In this document: piece by piece, positions 1 through 6,953 of the stretch
How positions within the stretch are numbered: the stretch's first letter is position 1
Layout: every line of letters starts with the position of its first letter
NCBI GenBank assembly: GCA_937988705.1
Contig: CALKIA010000576.1
Span: 1-9,804 of the forward strand
DNA: 9,804 nucleotides
DNA from: an uncultured Chloroflexota bacterium
GTDB lineage: Bacteria > Chloroflexota > Anaerolineae > Aggregatilineales > Phototrophicaceae
Direction of reading: 5' to 3'
The notes under the pieces: model-generated
What the model saw: only the letters and a program-made list of their open reading frames with translations
Databases searched by the model: none
Told to the model about the DNA's origin: nothing
Program-made: the position numbers and the translations under genes

Positions 1-10
1 GCGCAAAAAA

Positions 11-40
11 TTGTTCTTAAGTTGTGCTAATGCCTAGACA
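11..40 (+). promoter_or_regulatory. Possible promoter for folD
   Basis: A weak -35-like TTGTTC at 11-16 is separated by 18 bases from TAGACA at 35-40, which could act as a -10. The region 1-61 is visibly AT-richer than the genes. The second half belongs to a 14-base motif that recurs upstream of the deaminase gene (34-47 and 1017-1030), which gives it slight extra support. Matches to consensus are partial, so this is only a candidate. Confidence 0.22.
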
Positions 41-100
41 ATTCGTCCTGTCCAGGCGAGCGTGTTATTCTCTGCCTCAATTGTACGTGGATTCACAAAA

Positions 101-104
101 GAGG
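101..104 (+). promoter_or_regulatory. Ribosome binding site deciding the folD start
   Basis: GAGG, preceded by AAAA, lies 5 bases before the ATG at 110. No comparable site precedes the upstream in-frame GTG at 62, so the later start is favoured. Confidence 0.7.
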
Positions 105-109
105 TTGCG

Positions 110-997
110 ATGAGCGCACAAATTATTGATGGACAGGCGATCGCCGATGAACTTCGCGCTGATATTGCCGCAGAAGTCACCCGTTTTCAAGCACAATATG
201 GTTATCCGCCGGGACTCGGCGTGGTGCTGGTCGGGGAGAACCCCGCGTCAGCGCAGTATGTGCGTATGAAGCGCCGCGCCTGTGAATCTGCGGGGATGAA
301 ATCCGTCGGACACATCCTGCCTGCAACAGCAACGCAAGCCGAAGTCGAAGCGGCGGTCAAAGCCTTGAACGACGACCCGACCATCCATGGCATTCTCGTC
401 CAACTGCCGCTGCCGCCGCACATTGACGAACCGACCATCCTCAGCCTTGTCAGTCTGGAGAAGGATGTCGATGGGTTCCACCCGATCAATATTGGGCGGT
501 TGGCGATGAAAGGTCGCGAACCGTTGTTCACTCCGGCCACGCCGACGGGCTGTATGGTGCTGCTCGACCGCATGGGTGCAAAGTTGGAAGGCGCGAACGC
601 GGTGGTGATCGGGCGCAGTAACATCGTCGGCATGCCCGTTGCACTGATGTTGATGAAAGCTAATGCGACCGTGACCGTGTGTCACAGCCGAACGCGTGAT
701 CTTCCGGAGATTGTACGCCGCGCCGACGTGGTGATTGCCGCCATCGGTCGCCCCAACTATGTGAAGGGTGATTGGCTGAAACCGGGTGCGATCGTAATTG
801 ATGTGGGCACGAACCAGATCGATGATCCGACGGCCAAGCGCGGCTATCGCTATGTCGGCGATGTCGAATTGGAGACGGCGAAAGACGTGGCGGGCGCGAT
901 CACCCAAGTTCCGGGAGGGGTGGGGCCAATGACGATCACGCTTTTGATGCAAAATACGCTCAAATCGGCCTGGCAATCGGTAGCGCCGACAACGTAG
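110..997 (+). CDS. folD: Bifunctional methylenetetrahydrofolate dehydrogenase / methenyltetrahydrofolate cyclohydrolase
   Basis: Cytosolic enzyme interconverting 5,10-methylene-, 5,10-methenyl- and 10-formyl-tetrahydrofolate using NAD(P). The 295-residue product has the usual FolD length. Seen: the catalytic motif with Y50 and K54 (YVRMK), Q98 in GILVQLP, D121 in KDVDGFHP, PATPTGC at 142-148, the Rossmann segment VIGRSNIVGMP at 166-176, and the C-terminal QVPGGVGPMT at 266-275. Y50, K54, Q98 and D121 sit at the same numbers as the active-site residues of E. coli FolD. I chose the ATG at 110 because a GAGG ribosome site lies 5 bases upstream and the protein then begins at the family's normal N-terminus. 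An in-frame GTG at 62 would add 16 residues with no family match. The next gene starts 62 bases after the stop, a gap with a possible promoter, so co-transcription with the purine genes is likely but not certain. One-carbon units from purine breakdown could feed this enzyme (inference). Confidence 0.96.
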   Translation: MSAQIIDGQAIADELRADIAAEVTRFQAQYGYPPGLGVVLVGENPASAQYVRMKRRACESAGMKSVGHILPATATQAEVEAAVKALNDDPTIHGILVQLPLPPHIDEPTILSLVSLEKDVDGFHPINIGRLAMKGREPLFTPATPTGCMVLLDRMGAKLEGANAVVIGRSNIVGMPVALMLMKANATVTVCHSRTRDLPEIVRRADVVIAAIGRPNYVKGDWLKPGAIVIDVGTNQIDDPTAKRGYRYVGDVELETAKDVAGAITQVPGGVGPMTITLLMQNTLKSAWQSVAPTT

Positions 998-1013
998 CAA
1001 GACTGGTACAGGT

Positions 1014-1023
1014 GTGCTAGACT
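1014..1023 (+). promoter_or_regulatory. Possible extended -10 promoter for the deaminase operon
   Basis: TGCTAGACT at 1015-1023 resembles an extended -10 element (TG, one base, then a TATAAT-like hexamer). No convincing -35 is found 16-18 bases upstream. The element overlaps the second copy of the CTAGAC..TTCGTC motif also present upstream of folD. If real, it would give the purine genes their own transcript start; otherwise they depend on read-through from folD. Confidence 0.22.
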
Positions 1024-1047
1024 TTTCGTCAATACCTCTCCACTTGC

Positions 1048-1053
1048 TTAAGG
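1048..1053 (+). promoter_or_regulatory. Ribosome binding site deciding the deaminase start
   Basis: TTAAGG ends 6 bases before the ATG at 1060. This favours ATG 1060 over the in-frame TTG at 1054, which would begin right after the AGG with no spacer. Confidence 0.6.
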
Positions 1054-1059
1054 TTGGTC

Positions 1060-2412
1060 ATGACGACGCTGCTGGTCAAACATATCCATACCCTCGTGAC
1101 GATGGACAGCCAACGACGGGAGATCAGCGACGGCGCGATTTACGTGCGGGATGGCGTCATTGAGGCGGTGGGCACGCTGGCCGAGATGCCAGCGGAATCG
1201 GCTGACCGCGTGATTGAACTGCGCCAGCACATCGTCATGCCGGGGCTGATCAACACGCATCACCACATGTACCAGAGCCTTACGCGGGCGATCGCACAGG
1301 ACAGTGAACTGTTCGGGTGGCTGCGGACGCTGTACCCGATCTGGGGACGCCTCACCAGCGAGGCCGTGTACGTGTCGGCTAAATTGGCGATGGCGGAATT
1401 GCTGCTCTCCGGGTGTACGACCTCGAGCGATCACTTGTATATTTTTCCGAACGATGTTCGGCTCGAAGACGAAATTCGGGCGGCGCAGGACATGGGGATG
1501 CGTTTCCACGCCGCGCGCGGTTCGATGAGCGTGGGCGAGAGCAAGGGCGGTCTGCCGCCTGATGAGCTGGTCGAAGGCGAAGAAGCGATCCTCATCGATA
1601 CGCGTCGCGTAATCGAAACATTCAATGATGCCAAACGCCATTCCATGCTGCGGGTGGTCGTCGCGCCATGTTCGCCGTTCTCGGTCAGCCAACACCTGAT
1701 GCGCGAATCGGCGGCGTTGGCGCGGAGCTATGGCGTGCGCTTACATACCCACCTCGCCGAAAACGCCAATGATGTCGCCTACAGCCTCGAAAAGTTCGGC
1801 GTGCTGCCCGGCGACTATGCCCGCGACGTCGATTGGGTGGGCGACGACGTGTGGCACGCGCACTGCGTGTGCCTGAACGAGCGGGAGATCGGCCTGTTTG
1901 GGCGGACGGGGACAGGGGTGTGTCACTGCCCCAGCTCCAACATGCGGCTCGCGTCGGGCATTGCGCCGATTCGTAAGATGCTGGATGCCAAAGTCAAAGT
2001 CGGCTTAGGCGTCGATGGCTCGGCGTCGAATGATAGTGGGCATCTGCTCGCCGAAGCGCGGATGGCGCTGCTGCTCCAGCGGGCGGGCGGTAATCCCGCG
2101 GCACTGACCGTGCGGGAGTCGTTGGAACTGGCGACGCTGGGCGGGGCGGCGGTGCTCGGCCGAGACGACATTGGCGCGCTGGCTCCGGGCATGTCCGCTG
2201 ATTTCATCGGCTACCGTCTCGATACGCCCGCCTTTGCCGGCGCGCAGCATGACCCGGCGGCGGCGTTGGTGCTGTGCCAGCCAGGCAGCGTCGATTTTTC
2301 GATGATCAACGGGCGCGTGGTTGTCGCCGATGGACACTTGCTCACCATCGATCTGCCCGTGCTGTTGGAAAAACATAATCAGATTTCGCGTCGTTTGATC
2401 CGAGGGGACTAA
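1060..2412 (+). CDS. 8-oxoguanine/guanine-type deaminase of the amidohydrolase superfamily (SsnA-like)
   Basis: Predicted metal-dependent hydrolase, 450 residues, releasing ammonia from an aminated ring, most likely 8-oxoguanine to urate or guanine to xanthine. Seen: metal-binding NTHHHM at 65-70, CTTSSDH at 119-125, the RGSMSVGESKGGLPPD stretch at 153-168 that I associate with bacterial 8-oxoguanine deaminases, HLAE at 231-234 (metal His and catalytic Glu), WHAHC at 265-269, CHCPSSNMRLASG at 288-300, and DGSASND at 319-325 with the metal Asp 319. Length and motif order are complete; no signal peptide is seen, so it is cytosolic. The family also includes hydroxyatrazine-type aminohydrolases and SsnA of the E. 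coli ygeW-ygeX-ygeY region, so the exact substrate is not fixed by sequence. Only 7 bases separate it from adenine deaminase, and the pairing of two purine deaminases supports a purine role. Start chosen at ATG 1060 because TTAAGG lies 6 bases upstream. Confidence 0.9.
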   Translation: MTTLLVKHIHTLVTMDSQRREISDGAIYVRDGVIEAVGTLAEMPAESADRVIELRQHIVMPGLINTHHHMYQSLTRAIAQDSELFGWLRTLYPIWGRLTSEAVYVSAKLAMAELLLSGCTTSSDHLYIFPNDVRLEDEIRAAQDMGMRFHAARGSMSVGESKGGLPPDELVEGEEAILIDTRRVIETFNDAKRHSMLRVVVAPCSPFSVSQHLMRESAALARSYGVRLHTHLAENANDVAYSLEKFGVLPGDYARDVDWVGDDVWHAHCVCLNEREIGLFGRTGTGVCHCPSSNMRLASGIAPIRKMLDAKVKVGLGVDGSASNDSGHLLAEARMALLLQRAGGNPAALTVRESLELATLGGAAVLGRDDIGALAPGMSADFIGYRLDTPAFAGAQHDPAAALVLCQPGSVDFSMINGRVVVADGHLLTIDLPVLLEKHNQISRRLIRGD

Positions 2413-2419
2413 CCGATCT

Positions 2420-4126
2420 ATGTCACTGGCTGAACGCATCGCCGCCGCTCGTGGCGATATCCCTGCGCATCTCGTCCTCAGAAATGCCCAGTTGGTCAAC
2501 GTGTTATCGGGGGAAATCCATCCGACGGACATTGTCGTGCACCACGGCTATGTTGTCGCGCTGGGAGCAGGTTACAGCGGCGAACAGGAAATCGATCTTA
2601 AGGGGCGCTACGTGGCGCCCGGTTTCATTGACGCGCACGTGCACATCGAAAGCAGCCTGTGTACGCCACCGGAATTCGCGCGGACGGTGCTGGCGCACGG
2701 TGTGACGACTGTCGTCACCGATCCGCACGAGATCGCCAATGTGCTCGGTCTGGAAGGCATCCGGTTTATGCTGGAACGGGCGAAGCACGGCGCGGTTAAC
2801 ATGTTCGTGATGGCGTCGAGCTGCGTCCCGGCGACCCACATGGAGACGAGCGGCGCGCGCCTCGAAGCGGAGGATCTCGCGCCGCTGCTCAACAGCGACT
2901 GGGTGCTGGGTTTGGCCGAGATGATGAATTATCCCGGCGTAATCTACGGCGATAAGGCCGTGCTGGATAAACTGGAACTGTACGGCCAGCTCGTGCTGGA
3001 TGGCCACAGTCCGGCGGTGACGGGGAAAGCGCTCAATGCGTATGTCGCGGCGGGGATTGCCAGCGACCACGAATGTACGACAGTTGAGGAGGCAGTCGAA
3101 AAGCTGCGCCTCGGCCTGACGATCTTCATCCGCGAAGGTACGACGACGCATAATTTGCGGCCGCTCCTGCCGCTCGTGACGAAGGAAAACCACACGCGCC
3201 TGTGCTTCTGCACCGATGATCGCCAACCCAGCAGTCTGTTGGACGAAGGCTCAATCGATCACATGGTGCGGGTAGCGATTGCTAAGGGCATTGATCCGAT
3301 GCTGGCAATTCGGATGGGCACGATCAACACGGCTAATTACTTCCGCCTGCATCAGTTGGGGGCGGTCGCGCCCGGTCGCCGCGCGGACATGATCGTTTTC
3401 TCCGATTTGGCCAATCTGCGAGCGGAGCTGGTCTACCGGGGTGGGGTGCTGGCCGCGCAAGACGGTGAAGTCACGCACGTCAAAGCGCCGCTGCGCCCGA
3501 TTGATCTGCGGAGTTCGATGAACGTTAACCGCAGTGAGGTGGATTTCAGCATTTCGGCGCTCAGTGCACGTATCCGCGTGATTGGTGGGACGGATGAACA
3601 GGTCGTTACCGGGCACAGCTTCGCGGATGCGAAAGTTGTGAACGGCTATGCTGTATCAGACATTGATCACGATATCCTGAAGATGGCCGTGATCGAACGG
3701 CACCGGGCGACGGGCGGCATCGGCAAGGCGTTTATCAGCGGGTTTGGGCTGCGGCGCGGGGCCATCGCCGGGTCAGTCGCGCACGACCATCACAATCTGA
3801 TCGTCATCGGCGCGGACGACGAGAGTATGCGGGTGGCTGCCGAGGCGGTGATTAACATGGGCGGCGGGCTGGTCGCAGTCGATGGTGGCGAAGTGGTCGC
3901 GACGCTGCCGCTCCCGGTCGCCGGACTGATGAGCGAGGAGCCGATTGCTGAAGTGCGCCGGCAGTACGACGCGCTGATCGCTGCCGCGCATAGGATGGGC
4001 AGTTCGATGCAAGATCCGTTCATGGCGATGAGCTTCATGGCGCTGGAAGTGATTCCGAAACTCAAGCTGACTGACATCGGTTTGGTCGATGTCGAGCAGT
4101 TCAATGTCGTTGATTTATTCGTTTGA
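2420..4126 (+). CDS. ade: Adenine deaminase
   Basis: Cytosolic enzyme converting adenine to hypoxanthine and ammonia, bringing adenine into the oxidised-purine pool. The product has 568 residues, normal for the bacterial Ade family (an amidohydrolase barrel plus a C-terminal adenine deaminase domain). Seen: PGFIDAHVHIESS at 67-79 with metal ligands H73 and H75, DPHEIANV at 101-108, SSCVPATHMETSG at 133-145, LAEMMNYPGV at 165-174, DGHSP at 194-198, SDHECT at 215-220, IREGTTTHNL at 237-246, CTDDR at 264-268, and the C-terminal VAHDHHN at 453-459. The ribosome site is probably GAGGGG at 2402-2407, inside the end of the preceding gene and 12 bases from the ATG; this long spacing suggests translational coupling. 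The gene ends 21 bases before the next one. It is intact, with base composition like the neighbouring metabolic genes. A related substrate such as an aminated 2-oxopurine cannot be excluded. Confidence 0.95.
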   Translation: MSLAERIAAARGDIPAHLVLRNAQLVNVLSGEIHPTDIVVHHGYVVALGAGYSGEQEIDLKGRYVAPGFIDAHVHIESSLCTPPEFARTVLAHGVTTVVTDPHEIANVLGLEGIRFMLERAKHGAVNMFVMASSCVPATHMETSGARLEAEDLAPLLNSDWVLGLAEMMNYPGVIYGDKAVLDKLELYGQLVLDGHSPAVTGKALNAYVAAGIASDHECTTVEEAVEKLRLGLTIFIREGTTTHNLRPLLPLVTKENHTRLCFCTDDRQPSSLLDEGSIDHMVRVAIAKGIDPMLAIRMGTINTANYFRLHQLGAVAPGRRADMIVFSDLANLRAELVYRGGVLAAQDGEVTHVKAPLRPIDLRSSMNVNRSEVDFSISALSARIRVIGGTDEQVVTGHSFADAKVVNGYAVSDIDHDILKMAVIERHRATGGIGKAFISGFGLRRGAIAGSVAHDHHNLIVIGADDESMRVAAEAVINMGGGLVAVDGGEVVATLPLPVAGLMSEEPIAEVRRQYDALIAAAHRMGSSMQDPFMAMSFMALEVIPKLKLTDIGLVDVEQFNVVDLFV

Positions 4127-4147
4127 CCGAGAAGGGGAGTCACGATC

Positions 4148-4648
4148 ATGGCAGATGATCTGTTGAACGCGCTGCGAAATCTGGCGAATCGCTGGGCAAT
4201 GAAGGCGCGTGATTTCAATCGGGACGCCAAGACGGAGACGGACGAGGTGAAGGCTTCTTATCATCGCGGCTATGCCGAGGGTTACTATCGGGCCGCGACC
4301 GAACTGGCGGCGCTGATGAAAGAACAGAGTGAGAAACCAGCGGCTGTCGTTTCACCCGCACCTGCTGCGCCGCCGCCGGCGGATGTCGTTGCACCAGCGC
4401 CGACCTATGCCGTCATTACGGTTGGTGAAGTATTGACGCTGTTTAGTTACGAAGGCATCGATCCTCGTGATATTGAGCAGCGGAAGGACAACACCTTCCG
4501 CGCCGTGTTCTCCAAATGGCAAAACACGATGGAGCACGAGCGAATCGAGAAGATGAAAAGAGCGGATAATCGGGTCATTATTCTGAGTTCAGGCCGGACG
4601 AAGGATACGAACGACCCGTTCATTGAATTTGCATTCAAGGGGAATTAG
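4148..4648 (+). CDS. Unrecognised small protein coupled to ygeY
   Basis: I do not recognise this 166-residue protein. It has three visible parts. Residues 1-60 are charged and look helical, rich in Ala, Arg, Lys and Glu, with an aromatic patch YHRGYAEGYYRAA. Residues 63-87 form a low-complexity Ala/Pro/Val linker. Residues 88-166 are a predicted compact alpha/beta domain (VITVGEVLTLF, then many charged residues, ending IEFAFKGN). No signal peptide, membrane segment, cysteine pair or catalytic motif is seen. It is very probably real: a GGGGAG ribosome site lies 8 bases before the ATG, it fits the 21-base gap after ade, and its stop codon directly abuts the ygeY start (TAGATG). Such coupling implies coordinated production with YgeY, for example as an accessory or scaffolding partner, but this is inference. 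Alternatively it is an unrelated passenger gene of the lineage. Confidence 0.8.
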   Translation: MADDLLNALRNLANRWAMKARDFNRDAKTETDEVKASYHRGYAEGYYRAATELAALMKEQSEKPAAVVSPAPAAPPPADVVAPAPTYAVITVGEVLTLFSYEGIDPRDIEQRKDNTFRAVFSKWQNTMEHERIEKMKRADNRVIILSSGRTKDTNDPFIEFAFKGN

Positions 4649-5842
4649 ATGGTAGACGCGGCAAAAATCAGCGCGATCCAGTCTCGTGTGACGGAGCAGC
4701 GCGAAGACATTATCCAGTTCTTGAAAGACCTGTGCGCGATTCCGAGCTATGACAGCAAAATCCGCGACGTGTGCGAACGTGCCGCTGCCGAAATGCAGAA
4801 ACTTGGTTTCGACAAGGTGTGGTTTGACCAGATGGGGAACATTGTCGGCAAGATCGGCGATGGCGAGAAGAAGCTCTTGTACGATAGCCATCTCGACACG
4901 GTCGGGATTGGCGACCCGGACGAATGGGAATGGGATCCATTCACGGGTAAGGTTGAAAATGGCGTCTTCTTCGCGCGCGGCGCGTGCGATGAAAAGAACA
5001 GCAGCCCCGGCATGATTTATGGCCTCGCGATGGCGCGTGATCTCGGTCTGCTGGACGGCGTGACGGGGTACTACTTTGGCAACATGGAAGAATGGTGCGA
5101 CGGGATTGCCCCGCACGCGCTGGTCGAAGCCGAAGGTCTGCGCCCCGATCTGGTCGTCATCGGCGAGCCGACCAAGATGCAGGTGTATCGCGGGCACAAG
5201 GGGCGCGTCGAGATGCAGGTTGTGGCGAAGGGCAAGAGCGCCCATGCCGCCAGTAACTTCCTCGGCGACAACGCGATTTACAAGCTGCTCCCCGTGATCG
5301 AAAAGATCAGCAAGCTGGAACCGGAACTCGGCGATCACCCGTTCCTCGGACATGGACGCATCACCGTGACGGATCTGCATGTCAAGACGCCGAGCATCAA
5401 CGCCGTGCCGGATGAGGCTCTAATCTATATCGACCGCCGCGTGACCTTTGGCGAAGAACCGCAGGCTGAGCTGCAGCGCATCAAGGACTTGATTGGCGAC
5501 CGCGCCGACATCGAAGCTTCGATCCTGTTCTACGACGACCCGAGCTATACCGGCTTTGTTTTCCCGGTCGATAAAATCTTCCCGGCGTGGGCGCTGGATG
5601 AAAGTCATCCGTTCGTGCAGGCGGGCGTCAAGGCGGGCGATCTCCTGTGGGGTACGCCAGTTCCAACGGGTAAGTGGGACTTCTCTACAAATGGCATTTA
5701 CTGGATGGGCAAGGCGGGGATCCCGAGCATCGGCTATGGGCCGGGTGACGAAATCCACGCGCATACCGTCATTGATCAGGTTAAGCTCGATGATGTCGTG
5801 AAAGCAACCGAGTGGTACGCACTGCTGCCGGGTTTGGTATAA
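4649..5842 (+). CDS. ygeY: YgeY-family M20 metallohydrolase
   Basis: Putative zinc-dependent amidohydrolase of the M20 peptidase family, 397 residues, matching the YgeY group found with YgeW and carbamate kinase in purine/urate gene clusters. Seen: SHLDTVG at 80-86 with metal His 81 and catalytic Asp 83, bridging Asp 114 in ARGACDEK, the Glu pair at 147-148 in MEEWCDG, GEPT at 172-175 with metal Glu 173, a dimerisation-type domain at about 180-290 containing KSAHAA and PSINAVPDEA, and EIHAHT at 368-373 supplying the last metal His. YgeY is often named 'selenium metabolism-linked', but this reflects co-occurrence; no in-frame TGA or selenocysteine is present. The AAGGGG ribosome site lies in the end of the preceding gene, and the start codon follows that gene's stop directly. 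The natural substrate is not set by sequence: a carbamoylated or acylated amino compound from opened purine rings is plausible (inference). Confidence 0.9.
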   Translation: MVDAAKISAIQSRVTEQREDIIQFLKDLCAIPSYDSKIRDVCERAAAEMQKLGFDKVWFDQMGNIVGKIGDGEKKLLYDSHLDTVGIGDPDEWEWDPFTGKVENGVFFARGACDEKNSSPGMIYGLAMARDLGLLDGVTGYYFGNMEEWCDGIAPHALVEAEGLRPDLVVIGEPTKMQVYRGHKGRVEMQVVAKGKSAHAASNFLGDNAIYKLLPVIEKISKLEPELGDHPFLGHGRITVTDLHVKTPSINAVPDEALIYIDRRVTFGEEPQAELQRIKDLIGDRADIEASILFYDDPSYTGFVFPVDKIFPAWALDESHPFVQAGVKAGDLLWGTPVPTGKWDFSTNGIYWMGKAGIPSIGYGPGDEIHAHTVIDQVKLDDVVKATEWYALLPGLV

Positions 5843-5843
5843 T
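5835..5843 (+). promoter_or_regulatory. Possible extended -10 element before ygeW
   Basis: TGGTATAAT, a perfect TATAAT preceded by TG with one base between, spans the ygeY stop codon. No good -35 lies about 17 bases upstream. It lies 32 bases before the ygeW start, just ahead of the AGGAG ribosome site. It may be an internal promoter for ygeW, or a chance product of the last ygeY codons (Gly-Leu-Val-stop). Confidence 0.3.
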
Positions 5844-5875
5844 TACGACTTATTACACTATCTAGGAGACATGAC

Positions 5876-6856
5876 ATGCAAACCGATTTGCGGGGTCGTG
5901 ACCTGATCACGACTCAGGAATGGACACGAGACGAAATTGACACGCTGCTCGATGTGGCGTGGGATTTGAAACGCAAGCGTGCACTGGGCGAATCGCACGC
6001 GCTGCTGCGCGACAAAGTGCTGGCTATGCTGTTCTTCTTCACCAGCACGCGCACCCGTGCCAGCTTTGAAGCGGGCATGGCGCAGTTGGGCGGTCATGCG
6101 ATGTTCATCGACAGCGAGACGACGCAGATCAGCCACGGTGACACCGCGAAGGAAATTGGCGAGATCATCGGCCGCTATGCGGACGGGATTGCCATTCGCC
6201 AGTGCGACTGGAACTTCGGCAACAAGTACATCCGCGAAGTCGCGGCCGCCAGCCGCGTCCCCGTGCTGAACATGCAGTGCGACGTCTACCACCCATTCCA
6301 GATCCTTGCCGACCTGATGGCGATTCAGGAACGCTTCGGTCGGAATCTGCGTGGCAAGACGATCAACGTGAGCTGGGCGTACGCAGCCAGCTACCAGAAG
6401 CCGATCAGCGTGCCGCAAGACCTGATCCTCATGATGACCCGCTACGGCATGAACGTCAAACTGACGTACCCGCCGGAATACAAACTGATGCCGGAGATTG
6501 TGGAACAGGCGCAGGACAACGCTAAGAAGAGCGGCGGCGCGCTGGACATCAGCCATGATTTCGACTATGGCTTCAAGGATGCAGACATTGTCTATCCCAA
6601 GAGCTGGGGTTCATGGCTCACTACAGAAGACAAGAACGAATCGGCGAAGATTGGCAAGAAATATACGGATTGGTGCACCGACGCGCGCCGTATGAGCCTC
6701 GCCAACGATGACGCCGTGTACATGCACTGTCTCCCCGCTGATCGTGGCATCGAAGTGACCGACGAAGTGATCGACGGCCCGCAGAGCATCGTCTACGATG
6801 AAGCGGAAAATCGGCTGCACGTACAGAAGGCGGCGATGGCGCTCACGATGCGCTAG
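5876..6856 (+). CDS. ygeW: Knotted carbamoyltransferase, YgeW type
   Basis: Member of the ornithine/aspartate carbamoyltransferase superfamily, 326 residues, that would make or break a carbamoyl compound with carbamoyl phosphate. Seen: carbamoyl-phosphate loop STRTR at 57-61, DVYHPFQ at 136-142 (the HPxQ signature), HCLPAD at 284-289, and the proline-containing segment WAYAASYQKPISVPQ at 167-181, which marks the trans-knotted branch (YgeW, acetylornithine and succinylornithine carbamoyltransferases) and is absent from ordinary OTCases. VYPKSW and DWCTDARR also fit YgeW. E. coli YgeW is about 70 residues longer, so this is a compact version, with a short stretch between PKSW and DWC. In the purine pathway it probably runs phosphorolytically, giving carbamoyl phosphate for the carbamate kinase encoded at 8017. 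The start is set by AGGAG 7 bases before ATG 5876; the ATG at 5871 is out of frame. A knotted anabolic acetylornithine enzyme is a less likely alternative. Confidence 0.87.
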   Translation: MQTDLRGRDLITTQEWTRDEIDTLLDVAWDLKRKRALGESHALLRDKVLAMLFFFTSTRTRASFEAGMAQLGGHAMFIDSETTQISHGDTAKEIGEIIGRYADGIAIRQCDWNFGNKYIREVAAASRVPVLNMQCDVYHPFQILADLMAIQERFGRNLRGKTINVSWAYAASYQKPISVPQDLILMMTRYGMNVKLTYPPEYKLMPEIVEQAQDNAKKSGGALDISHDFDYGFKDADIVYPKSWGSWLTTEDKNESAKIGKKYTDWCTDARRMSLANDDAVYMHCLPADRGIEVTDEVIDGPQSIVYDEAENRLHVQKAAMALTMR

Positions 6857-6866
6857 GCAGTCATTT

Positions 6867-6889
6867 GCTGTTAGCAATTAGCCGTTAGC
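6867..6889 (+). repeat. Three heptamer repeats containing TTAGC
   Basis: TTAGC occurs at 6871, 6878 and 6885 with an exact 7-base period (unit roughly TTAGCNN). The last copy is inside the left arm of the terminator hairpin. The first copy, as GCTGTTAGC at 6867-6875, can also pair with the right arm at 6899-6907 with one G-U pair, so alternative hairpins are possible. Short heptameric tandem repeats are known in intergenic DNA of some bacteria such as cyanobacteria. Confidence 0.6.
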
Positions 6890-6910
6890 TCGAACCGGGC
6901 TAACGGCTTT
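6880..6910 (+). terminator. Probable intrinsic terminator after ygeW
   Basis: AGCCGTTAGC (6880-6889) and GCTAACGGCT (6899-6908) form a perfect 10-base-pair stem with a 9-base loop, followed by TTTCTCGTCCTT, a pyrimidine-rich but not pure T tail. It sits 23 bases after the ygeW stop and before the nuclease gene, so it probably ends or reduces the upstream transcript. The near-symmetric stem could also act in the reverse direction, although no gene there would need it. Confidence 0.75.
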
Positions 6911-6953
6911 CTCGTCCTTACCCATATGTCAACTGTTATTAGCAGGATTTGCT

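Noticed and set aside
62..109. Upstream in-frame GTG start for folD
   Set aside because: It adds 16 residues without family resemblance and has no ribosome site, while ATG 110 has GAGG 5 bases upstream and aligns with E. coli FolD numbering.
248..1000. Long open frame on the - strand opposite folD
   Set aside because: Shadow of a clearly conserved + strand gene; its product is Arg/His-rich with no recognisable domain.
2504..3226. 240-codon open frame on the - strand opposite adenine deaminase
   Set aside because: Antisense shadow caused by GC-rich codon use; no motif, and the + strand frame is a complete Ade.
4589..5380. 263-codon open frame on the - strand opposite ygeY
   Set aside because: Overlaps a complete M20 hydrolase and has no recognisable domain or supporting context.
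4649..5842. Selenocysteine in YgeY because of its 'selenium-linked' family name
   Set aside because: The frame has no internal TGA, and the name comes from gene co-occurrence rather than from a selenoprotein.
5871..5873. ATG as an alternative ygeW start
   Set aside because: It is out of frame with ygeW and lies only 2 bases after AGGAG; ATG 5876 has the proper spacing and frame.
5858..6556. 232-codon open frame on the - strand opposite ygeW
   Set aside because: Shadow frame; the + strand holds all carbamoyltransferase motifs in order.
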